Of a stretch of DNA of 11,316 nucleotides, positions 1 through 6,264 are shown piece by piece. The notes beneath the pieces are model-generated. The model ran no database searches. It saw only the letters and a program-made list of their open reading frames with translations, and was not told the DNA's origin. Origin of the DNA: JBDIAR01 sp039812545 (GTDB taxonomy: Bacteria > Actinomycetota > Actinomycetes > Actinomycetales > Dermatophilaceae); the NCBI GenBank assembly GCA_039812545.1, contig JBDIAR010000115.1:1-11316 (forward strand), written 5' to 3'. The position numbers and the translations under genes are program-made. The stretch's first letter is position 1. The number at the start of each line of letters is the position of its first letter.

Positions 1-20
1 GGACATCGCCCCCACTCGAT

Positions 21-63
21 TGGAGGTAATCCCGGGCGCTACCGGCGGCCGCTATTACCTCCA
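21..63. repeat. 10-bp perfect inverted repeat downstream of the minus-strand operon; possible terminator
   Basis: TGGAGGTAAT at 21-30 is matched perfectly by ATTACCTCCA at 54-63, with a 23-nt GC-rich loop containing a GCGGCCGC palindrome. It starts 63 nt beyond the stop of the gamma-carbonic-anhydrase-like gene, so the minus-strand transcript could fold it into a terminator-like hairpin. There is no T-run on either strand after the stem, so intrinsic termination is uncertain. It could also serve a gene lying left of the window, or be a protein-binding dyad. Confidence 0.45.
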
Positions 64-101
64 CCGCGCATCCACCGTGCATCCACCGCGCATCCACCGC
101 G
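58..101. repeat. 11-bp tandem repeat, four copies
   Basis: Four head-to-tail 11-bp units: CCTCCACCGCG (58-68), CATCCACCGTG (69-79), CATCCACCGCG (80-90), CATCCACCGCG (91-101). The first two units each differ from the others at one position. The array overlaps the right arm of the inverted repeat at 54-63 and lies between that hairpin and the 3' end of the minus-strand operon. The remaining bases of 1-125 show no gene I can support. Confidence 0.75.
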
Positions 102-125
102 AAAGGCGGGGGGAGCCGGGAGGCG

Positions 126-635
126 TCAGCGGTTGGCGCGGTGCCGGCGGGCCAGGTCGACGTAGATCGCGGCGTTGCGGCGGATCCGGGCCAGCCCGTC
201 CTCGTCAAGAGCCCGCACCACCTTGCCGGGAACGCCGAGGACCAGCGAGCGCGGCGGGATGACGACCCCCTCGGCGACCAACGCCCGCGCGCCGATGATC
301 GAACCCGGCCCGACCACCGCGCCGTTGAGGACCACCGCGCCCATCCCGACGATCACCTCGTCCTCGATGGTGCAGCCGTGCAGGATCGCGCCGTGCCCGA
401 CCGAGACGTCGGAACCGACGGTGAGCGGCATACCGGGATCGGCGTGCAGGGCGCACAGATCCTGGATATTCGAGCGGGCGCCGATCGCGATCGACTCGCA
501 GTCGGCGCGCACGACGGTGCCGTACCAGATGCTCGCGTCCGCACCGAGGCGCACCGACCCGATCACGGTGGCCGTGGCCGCCACCCAGGAGGACGGGGCG
601 AGTTCGGGTTCGTGTCCGTCGAAGGCCAGGTTCAT
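126..635 (-). CDS. Gamma-carbonic-anhydrase-like hexapeptide-repeat protein (YrdA/PaaY type)
   Basis: A 169-residue cytosolic protein. Nearly the whole length (about 10-140) consists of isoleucine/valine/alanine-spaced hexapeptide turns that form a left-handed beta-helix, the fold of trimeric gamma-class carbonic anhydrases and PaaY/YrdA/CaiE relatives. The metal-site pattern is visible: His64 (in LHAD), His81 and His86 (in VGHG and LHGC), with the RxD pair Arg43/Asp45 and Gln58 (NIQD). The C-terminal helix (about 143-166) is typical. Many relatives lack measured carbonic anhydrase activity, so the reaction (reversible CO2 hydration, or a CoA-thioester-linked role) is inferred from family. 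The start at 635 is chosen because it matches the family N-terminus and forms ATGA with the stop of the upstream epimerase gene, implying coupled translation; an extension to 797 would only run over that gene. Confidence 0.88.
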   Translation of the reverse strand: MNLAFDGHEPELAPSSWVAATATVIGSVRLGADASIWYGTVVRADCESIAIGARSNIQDLCALHADPGMPLTVGSDVSVGHGAILHGCTIEDEVIVGMGAVVLNGAVVGPGSIIGARALVAEGVVIPPRSLVLGVPGKVVRALDEDGLARIRRNAAIYVDLARRHRANR

Positions 636-1657
636 GACCCCGATGATCCCAGGGCCGGAGCATTCACAGCGGGGAACCGCTCCGGATAGCTGGCCCGCAC
701 ACTCTCCCGGATCGCCTCCGGCACCCCACCGCGCACGATGCCGAGCAGCCCGCGCACCGCCGCGGCCTCGTCGGCGTCGACGTACATCTCCTGGCATACC
801 GCGTCGCGCAACAGCCAGCGCAGATTACTCGCCGAACCCAACCCGTCCCGCCGCAGCCTGCGGGCTCGCTGGATCGCGGCGAGTTCGGCCACCACCCGCG
901 GGACGGGCACGACGGGGACGCGCTCGCGGCCGAGTTCGGCCAGGGCGATCCGCAGCAGAGTCCGATAGTCCAGGTCCAGATCTGCCAGCGGGTATGCCGC
1001 GCCGGGCTCGCCGTGTTCGAGCGCGCCCGCGACCGCCTGGGCGACCTGCGTCGCCGTGACGGCGGAGGAGCCGCCCCGGGGCCACAGGACGACGGGGCCG
1101 CGCAGGATCCGGTCGAACACCTCGACCTTCCAGACCGGGACCTGGCCGGGAATCGTGCCGAACACGTACGGCACCTCCAGCACCATGACGTCCATCCCGC
1201 CCTCGGCGCCGACCGCCACGAGTCGATCGGCCTGCTCCTTGCGCTGGCGCCAGTAGACGTGCCGCTGCGCCATCCCGCGCTCCGGATGACGGCGGTCCCA
1301 CCAGGTGAAATACGACCCGAGCAGCACCGCCCGGCGGACCCCTCGGGCGGCCGCGACGGCGAACAGCCGCGCCGGGATCTCGACGAGGCGGGTGTGGAAG
1401 AAGGGCTCGACGGGCACCGGCACGTGCACCCGATCGTCCGGGCCGACGGAGTAGACGAGCGCGTCGTGGCCCTCGACCGCCTCCCCGAACTCGGCGTCCG
1501 TCATGGCGAACAGGTCCGCGAGACGCACCGGCACACCCGGCGCCTCCACCGGGGGAGCCGACCCGGCCAACACCCCCACGTCGTGCCCGAGTTCGCGCAA
1601 TCGCCAGACGCAATGGCTGCCCAACAGGCCCGAGCCGCCGACGACGAGTACCCGCAT
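632..1657 (-). CDS. NAD(P)-dependent epimerase/dehydratase-like protein (extended or atypical SDR)
   Basis: A 341-residue Rossmann-fold protein. It opens with a beta strand and the glycine motif GGSGLLGS (7-14), the dinucleotide-binding signature of extended/atypical short-chain dehydrogenases. A VLLGSYFTW segment (111-119) carries the usual active-site Ser115. The YxxxK motif is irregular: the region reads YWRQRK (135-140), so the fourth residue after Tyr135 is Arg and the lysine is displaced by one. Substrate is unknown; the C-terminal half (about 160-330) resembles the substrate-binding part of epimerase-family proteins. The start at 1657 places the glycine motif next to the N-terminus; upstream are AAGG very close to the ATG and GGGAG about 9 nt away. 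It is the first gene of a two-gene minus-strand operon with the gamma-carbonic-anhydrase-like gene and is divergent from the hydrolase/ABC operon. Confidence 0.8.
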   Translation of the reverse strand: MRVLVVGGSGLLGSHCVWRLRELGHDVGVLAGSAPPVEAPGVPVRLADLFAMTDAEFGEAVEGHDALVYSVGPDDRVHVPVPVEPFFHTRLVEIPARLFAVAAARGVRRAVLLGSYFTWWDRRHPERGMAQRHVYWRQRKEQADRLVAVGAEGGMDVMVLEVPYVFGTIPGQVPVWKVEVFDRILRGPVVLWPRGGSSAVTATQVAQAVAGALEHGEPGAAYPLADLDLDYRTLLRIALAELGRERVPVVPVPRVVAELAAIQRARRLRRDGLGSASNLRWLLRDAVCQEMYVDADEAAAVRGLLGIVRGGVPEAIRESVRASYPERFPAVNAPALGSSGS

Positions 1658-1720
1658 ACCTTGTCACTCCCACACCACGAGCCGGGTCCCCACCGGCTCC
1701 GATAGTGCAGGATTCCACAT
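1658..1720. promoter_or_regulatory. Divergent intergenic spacer with a 7-7-7 dyad
   Basis: This 63-bp spacer between divergently transcribed genes contains the perfect dyad GAGCCGG (1679-1685), 7-nt spacer, CCGGCTC (1693-1699). Its position would let one regulator reach both promoters. I see no convincing -35/-10 pair; GATAGT (1701-1706) is a weak -10-like hexamer for the plus strand. AGGA at 1709-1712 is the likely ribosome-binding site for the GTG start at 1721 (8-nt spacing). Confidence 0.4.
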
Positions 1721-4453
1721 GTGCCCCCCATTCGCCGCCTCGCCCTGGCAGTCGCGCTGGCCACATCGGCCCTCGCCGCCGGTGCGGCCGGTGCGGCTGG
1801 GGTGTCGGCAGCGGGGGCCGTCGCGCCGGCCTACGCACAGGACGCTCCGGCATACGCCGACACGAACGTGCGCGTCCCGGTGCGGGCCGAACCGGACGGC
1901 ACGGCGGTCGACCTCGACGCGACGCTGACCCTGCCGAACTCCCCGGGCCCGCATCCGGCGCTGCTGCTCGCGCACGGGTTCGGCGGCTCGAAGGCCGACC
2001 TGGCCGACGAGGCGCACCGCCAGGCGAGTCGCGGGTATGCCGTGCTGTGGTACTCCGCGCGCGGGTTCGGCGCGTCGGGCGGGCGGATCCACCTGCTGGA
2101 TCCGGATTACGAGGTGGCCGATGCGCGTCGCCTCCTCGACCTGCTCGCCGCTCGCACCGAGGTCGCCAAGGACGGCGCGAACGACCCGCGAGTCGGGGTC
2201 GTCGGCGGGTCCTACGGCGGCGCGACCGCGCTCATGGTGGCCGCAACCGATCCGCGGGTCGACACCGTGGTGGCGGCGATCACGTGGAACGACCTGGCGA
2301 AGGCGTTCTTCCCCAATGCGGTCGGGCCCACACCCGGACTGGCCGGGGCCGGTGGCGTGGGGGGCGTGGGGCCGCTCAAGCAGCTGTGGGCGAACCGGTT
2401 CATCGTCTCGGCGGCCGCGTCGAGTCCGAGCGCTGGTCCGAGCGCTGGCGCGAACGCGACCCCGAACGCCGGCCCGAATCCTGCCGGGCCGCTGTGCGGC
2501 CGGTTCGACCCGACCGTATGCCGACTGTTCCTGAACGCGGCCGACACCGCGACCGCGAGCCCCGAGCTGCTCGCGATGCTGCGCGCGCACTCCCCCTCGC
2601 CGATGCTGGCGAACCTGCGAGCGCCGACCCTGCTGGTCCAGGGCATGGCCGACAGCCTGTTCGGTCTGGACCAGGCCGACGCCACGGCCGCGGCCCTCAA
2701 GGCGAACGGCACTCCCTTTGCGATGTATTGGACCGACGGCGGCCACGACGGCCCGAGCAGCACCGCCGACGCCGACCGGCGGGCCGCCGACACCTGGCTG
2801 GACGACCGGCTGCGCGGGACCGGCACGCGCCCGCCGGACGGAACAACCGGCATACCGGCCTTCACGTATGCCGGTACGCGCCCGCGTCGGGCGCCTGCCG
2901 CACCGTTGTTCACCATGGACGGGTACCCGGGGATCCGGCCGATGAACGAGACCCCGCTGAAGCTGAAGCCGCTCGCCGCGGGCGGCGGCGGGTTCGTCTC
3001 ACCGCCGGGTGGTCAGCCGGCCTCCCTCACCACCGTCCCCCAGGGCGGCGGGCTGGGCGGGCTGACCCTGCCCGGCTGGCAGTTGGCCGCTCTGCCCGGG
3101 CAGTTCGCGGCGTTCGACACCGAACCGGCCCCGCAGCGCATCGAGGTGCTCGGTTCGCCGAAACTGACCCTGAGGGTTACATCGAGCGCGGCCGACGCGA
3201 CCCTGTTCGTCTCACTGTGGCAGGTGACCGGTGAGACGGCGACCCTGCCGCGGCGCCTCGTCGCGCCGGTGCGGATCGCCACCGTGCCCGGACATCTGAC
3301 AGAGGTCGAGGTCGCCCTGCCCGCGGCCGGCTACACCGTGGAGGCCGGCAGCACCTGGCGGGTACTCGTCAGCAGCACCGACGGCGGATTCGCCGTCCCC
3401 CGGGCTGCTCGCGCCTACACCGTCACCGCCGTGGGTGACCTGATCCTGCCCCGGGCCGGCGCCGCGGTCCGGATCGCCGACACCGCCGATCGCGAATCCC
3501 AGTTGGTGGGCGCGGCCCTGGTCGCCCTCCTGGTCCTCCTCGCGGCGCTGGCACTGCGACGGGGACGCCGCACCCGGCATACCGACACCCCGCCCGACAC
3601 CCGGCATACCGACACCCCGCCCGACCGAGGCTCCGCCGACCCAGCCTCCCCCGCCGGACCACACCCCGCCGCCCCGGTCCTCGAGGTGGCCGGGCTGGTC
3701 AAGACGTACGCCGACGGGCATCGCGCCGTCGACGGCGTCAGCTGGACGGTCGAACGCGGGCAGATCGTCGGCCTGCTCGGCGCGAACGGCGCGGGCAAGA
3801 CGACCACGATGCGGATGCTCGTGGGTCTCATCGAGCCGGATGAGGGTTCGGTCCGCATCCTCGGCGAACCCGTCGACCGACACGCGCAGCACGGGACCGC
3901 GGTCCTGGCCCGGGTGGGCGCCCTCATCGAAGGGCCCGGTTTCATGCCGCACCGCAGCGGCCGGGAGAACCTGATCGCCTACTGGGCGGCCGCCGGACAC
4001 CGCCTGTACAGCGCCGACCTGGACGGCCCGCTCGATGTGGCCGCCCTCGGCGACGCCGTCGACCGTACGGTCCGCTCGTACAGTCACGGCATGCGCCAGC
4101 GGCTCGGGATCGCGCAGGCGATGCTCGGCCGTCCCGAACTCCTCCTGCTCGACGAACCCACCAACGGCCTGGATCCGCCCCAGATCGCCGCGATGCGCGG
4201 CATCCTGCGCCGGTATGCCGACGCCGGCGGCACGGTCGTGGTGTCCTCCCATCTGCTGGCCGAGGTCGAACAGACCTGCACGCACGTCGTCGTCATGGAT
4301 CGCGGTCGGGTCGTGCTGGCCGGCCCGGTCGACGCCCTGCGCGGCGAACGCCGCCTCGAGGATGTCGTCCTCGGGACCATCGCTGCGCAACGCGGGTTCG
4401 GCGACGGGACGACCCACGACGACGAGGTCCTGCGGGAGGTGCGTCGCCGATGA
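1721..4453 (+). CDS. Secreted CocE/S15-type serine hydrolase fused through one membrane helix to an ABC transporter ATPase
   Basis: A 910-residue two-enzyme fusion. Residues 1-40 look like a signal peptide (arginines, Ala-rich core, AYAQ end). Residues about 48-365 are an alpha/beta hydrolase of the CocE/Xaa-Pro dipeptidyl-peptidase (S15) group: nucleophile Ser164 in GGSYGG, acid Asp311, base His342 in GGHDGP. Residues 231-257 are a Ser/Ala/Gly/Pro/Asn insertion followed by Cys259 and Cys267. A PepX-C-like beta domain spans about 440-570. A hydrophobic helix (594-612) and a Pro/Thr linker with a 9-residue duplication (618-635) lead to a BcrA/CcmA-like ABC ATPase (653-870): Walker A GANGAGKTT (687-695), signature YSHGM (787-791), Walker B LLLLDEP (807-813), switch His844. 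Predicted topology puts the hydrolase outside and the ATPase inside, presumably driving the permease encoded next (ATGA overlap). Substrate unknown. GTG start chosen from the signal peptide and AGGA site. Domain calls are firm; the joint function is inferred. Confidence 0.9.
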   Translation: MPPIRRLALAVALATSALAAGAAGAAGVSAAGAVAPAYAQDAPAYADTNVRVPVRAEPDGTAVDLDATLTLPNSPGPHPALLLAHGFGGSKADLADEAHRQASRGYAVLWYSARGFGASGGRIHLLDPDYEVADARRLLDLLAARTEVAKDGANDPRVGVVGGSYGGATALMVAATDPRVDTVVAAITWNDLAKAFFPNAVGPTPGLAGAGGVGGVGPLKQLWANRFIVSAAASSPSAGPSAGANATPNAGPNPAGPLCGRFDPTVCRLFLNAADTATASPELLAMLRAHSPSPMLANLRAPTLLVQGMADSLFGLDQADATAAALKANGTPFAMYWTDGGHDGPSSTADADRRAADTWLDDRLRGTGTRPPDGTTGIPAFTYAGTRPRRAPAAPLFTMDGYPGIRPMNETPLKLKPLAAGGGGFVSPPGGQPASLTTVPQGGGLGGLTLPGWQLAALPGQFAAFDTEPAPQRIEVLGSPKLTLRVTSSAADATLFVSLWQVTGETATLPRRLVAPVRIATVPGHLTEVEVALPAAGYTVEAGSTWRVLVSSTDGGFAVPRAARAYTVTAVGDLILPRAGAAVRIADTADRESQLVGAALVALLVLLAALALRRGRRTRHTDTPPDTRHTDTPPDRGSADPASPAGPHPAAPVLEVAGLVKTYADGHRAVDGVSWTVERGQIVGLLGANGAGKTTTMRMLVGLIEPDEGSVRILGEPVDRHAQHGTAVLARVGALIEGPGFMPHRSGRENLIAYWAAAGHRLYSADLDGPLDVAALGDAVDRTVRSYSHGMRQRLGIAQAMLGRPELLLLDEPTNGLDPPQIAAMRGILRRYADAGGTVVVSSHLLAEVEQTCTHVVVMDRGRVVLAGPVDALRGERRLEDVVLGTIAAQRGFGDGTTHDDEVLREVRRR
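2846..2875. repeat. 10-bp perfect inverted repeat built from two opposed GTATGCC copies
   Basis: ACCGGCATAC (2846-2855) and GTATGCCGGT (2866-2875) are exact reverse complements separated by 10 nt. Each arm contains one copy of the dispersed GGCATAC/GTATGCC word. The hairpin lies inside the hydrolase/ABC gene, in the stretch (about residues 376-385) after the alpha/beta hydrolase core, where the sequence is low in recognisable structure. Confidence 0.8.
3571..3624. repeat. Perfect 27-bp tandem duplication in the linker of the hydrolase/ABC fusion
   Basis: Positions 3571-3597 are repeated exactly at 3598-3624, duplicating nine residues (TRHTDTPPD) in frame between the membrane helix and the ABC ATPase domain. 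Each unit carries one GGCATACC word. The identity at DNA level, including synonymous positions, points to a recent slippage or duplication event, and copy number may vary between strains. Confidence 0.9.
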
Positions 4454-5274
4454 CGTCGAGCTCGATACACCCCCTCACCCTGGGCGCGGAATGGCGCCGG
4501 CAGTGGGGCCGCCGGCGCACGCTGTGGTCGCTGGTCCTGCTGCTCGCGCTGCCGCTGGTCATCGTCGTCGCGTTCCGGTTCGGCGACGGACCGGTACGCG
4601 GCAGCACCCGCCTGGTGGACCTGGCCCAGCTCGGCGCGGCGAATTTCGCGGTGTTCATCGTCTACGTCTCGGCGCAGTTCCTCCTCGTCGTACTCGCGGC
4701 CCAGTTCGCCGGCGACACCGTCCCGGCCGAGGCGTCCTGGGGCACATTGCGGTATCTGCTCGTCGCGCCCGTCCCGCGCGTCCGGCTGCTGACCAGCAAG
4801 CTGATCGTCGCGATCCTCACGGTGACCGCGGCGGTGCTGCTGATGACCGGCTGGGCCCTGCTCGTCGGCCGGATCGCCTACGGTCCGGCGCCGCTGACCA
4901 ACCAGGTCGGTGGAACCCTCGACTGGCCGGTCCTGGGGCCGCGCCTGGTGCTGGTGTGCGGGTACCTCGTCGTGCAGTTGCTCCAGGTCGTCGGGCTCGG
5001 CTTCTGGTTCGGGACACGCACCGACGCCCCGCTCGCCGCGGTCGGCGGCACGGTCCTGGTCACCGTCCTCGCCGGCATCCTCGGGCAGATCGACGCCCTC
5101 GGCGATCTGCGCAAGGTCCTGCCGCTGCACTACGACCGGGAGTGGTTGACGCTGCTCGACGATGTCGTCACGTGGGACGATCTTCGGCACGGAGTGCTGT
5201 GGTCGCTGCTCTGGTTCACGATCACCACGGCACTGGCATACCGGCGCTTCCTGCGCAAGGACATCCTCAGCTGA
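4450..5274 (+). CDS. ABC-2 type transporter permease
   Basis: A 274-residue integral membrane protein with about six hydrophobic segments (roughly 24-42, 65-84, 117-139, 163-187, 195-214, 247-264). Between helices 2 and 3 the sequence SWGTLRYLLVAPVPRVRLL (96-114) matches the conserved cytoplasmic loop of ABC-2 permeases (a GTLR..L..PV.R pattern) that contacts the ATPase. Length and topology suit a half-transporter that dimerises with the ATPase encoded upstream. The start codon overlaps the upstream stop as ATGA, and a strong GGAGGT Shine-Dalgarno (4435-4440) sits 9 nt before it, so this start is well supported. Bacitracin-type (BcrA/B) or NatA/B-like exporters are the nearest familiar relatives; substrate cannot be read from sequence. 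Confidence 0.9.
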   Translation: MTSSSIHPLTLGAEWRRQWGRRRTLWSLVLLLALPLVIVVAFRFGDGPVRGSTRLVDLAQLGAANFAVFIVYVSAQFLLVVLAAQFAGDTVPAEASWGTLRYLLVAPVPRVRLLTSKLIVAILTVTAAVLLMTGWALLVGRIAYGPAPLTNQVGGTLDWPVLGPRLVLVCGYLVVQLLQVVGLGFWFGTRTDAPLAAVGGTVLVTVLAGILGQIDALGDLRKVLPLHYDREWLTLLDDVVTWDDLRHGVLWSLLWFTITTALAYRRFLRKDILS

Positions 5275-5299
5275 CAGCCCTCCAGGCAAGGCGGATCTC

Positions 5300-6187
5300 A
5301 TGACTCCCGACCCGAACCCCGCCCGTCGGCTGTGGAGCCTGGTCGAACCCCTCCACGCGGTCACCTACTTCTCCCCCGAACCCATCGAGGCGTTGCGGCG
5401 GGCGGGTTTCCGTGGGTTCTGGATGGGGTACTTCGCCGGCCGCGCGGCACCGCTGGGGCCCGTCGGCGCGCCGGTCGTGCACGCGCTGTTCTACAACTTC
5501 CCGCTGGAGCAGGTATGCCGGTCCGTGCCGGCCGCGTGGGAGTTCGCGCCGCCGCAGGCGGCGCTGGAGGCGCGCCTGACCGGGTCGGCTGCGGCGCTGC
5601 GGCGACTGCTCGGACCGCTCGCCGGGGCGGACCGGCACGACGATCTGACCCGCATCGCCGACCTGGCACTGACCGCCGCACTCGCCGGTGACCCCACCGG
5701 CCGCGCACTGTATGCCGCAAACCTGGCCCTGCCGGTCCCGAGCGACCCGCTGGAACGCCTCTGGCACGCCACCACCCTGTTGCGCGAACACCGCGGCGAC
5801 GGGCATGTGGCGGCGCTGCTCGTCGCCGGCCTGTCCGGGATCCACGCCCACCGGCTGCACGCCGCCGCCACCGGCACCCCGCAGCCGATCTACGAGGCGG
5901 CCCGGGGCTTGACGCCCGAGCGGTGGGCCGCGGCCACGGCCGAACACGTCGACCGCGGGCTGCTCGACGACGACGGGCGACTCACCGAGGCTGGGACGGC
6001 CCTGAAGGAACAGATCGAACGGCATACCGACGCCCTCTCCGCCGGACCGGTCGACGCACTGACCCACGCGGAGTACGCCGAACTCGTCGCCGGCCTGCGC
6101 CCGATGGACGCCGCCGTTGTGGCCGGCGGGGAGATCCCGATGAAGTCGCCGATGGGTCTGGACCTGCGCGCCGCGCTGACCGAGTGA
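5300..6187 (+). CDS. SCO6745/SalK family protein with a C-terminal winged-helix-like region
   Basis: A 295-residue protein matching a widespread actinobacterial family annotated as SCO6745 family or SalK. Visible hallmarks are RLWSLVEPLHAVTYF (10-24), FRGFWMGYFAGRAAPLGPVG (37-56), the YNF at 65-67, and the central HATTLLREHRGDGHVAAL (156-173). The last third (about 203-250: GLTPERW, DRGLLDDDGRLTEAG) looks like a MarR-type winged helix, so a regulatory or ligand-binding role is plausible, but the function of the family is unknown to me. The ATG at 5300 is preceded by AAGG (5288-5291, spacing 8) and matches the family N-terminus; the longer reading frame from 5162 would overlap the permease gene. 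It follows the permease by 25 bp and is probably co-transcribed with it. Confidence 0.82.
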   Translation: MTPDPNPARRLWSLVEPLHAVTYFSPEPIEALRRAGFRGFWMGYFAGRAAPLGPVGAPVVHALFYNFPLEQVCRSVPAAWEFAPPQAALEARLTGSAAALRRLLGPLAGADRHDDLTRIADLALTAALAGDPTGRALYAANLALPVPSDPLERLWHATTLLREHRGDGHVAALLVAGLSGIHAHRLHAAATGTPQPIYEAARGLTPERWAAATAEHVDRGLLDDDGRLTEAGTALKEQIERHTDALSAGPVDALTHAEYAELVAGLRPMDAAVVAGGEIPMKSPMGLDLRAALTE

Positions 6188-6210
6188 TCGCGCCCGCCCG
6201 CATGGGCGAT

Positions 6211-6264
6211 TACCTGGCGATACTGCGGTTACCGACAGGTAGCACCCGCCAGTAGATTCCCGTC
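6211..6264 (+). promoter_or_regulatory. Candidate leaderless promoter and inverted repeats before the beta-eliminating lyase
   Basis: TAGATT (6253-6258) fits the TANNNT -10 pattern and ends 6 nt before the ATG at 6265, the spacing expected if transcription begins at the start codon. No Shine-Dalgarno is present. The -35 region is weak (TTACCG at 6229-6234 or CCGACA at 6232-6237). Two dyads overlap it: TACCTG (6211-6216) with CAGGTA (6236-6241), and CGGTTACCG (6226-6234), either of which could be an operator. Confidence 0.4.

Noticed and set aside
1705..3234. A 509-codon plus-strand frame over the hydrolase region.
   Set aside because: Arg/Gly-rich composition typical of out-of-frame high-GC DNA; the 1721-4453 frame carries the catalytic motifs.
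3212..4417. A 401-codon minus-strand frame opposite the ABC ATPase domain.
   Set aside because: No recognisable motif; it is the antisense shadow of Walker A/B-encoding sequence.
6202..6255. A 17-codon reading frame (MGDYLAILRLPTGSTRQ) just before the lyase, considered as a tnaC-like leader peptide.
   Set aside because: It has no Shine-Dalgarno, no tryptophan codon and no Pro-stop ending, and its stop overlaps the candidate -10 box; the rare ATA and TTA codons fit non-coding sequence better.
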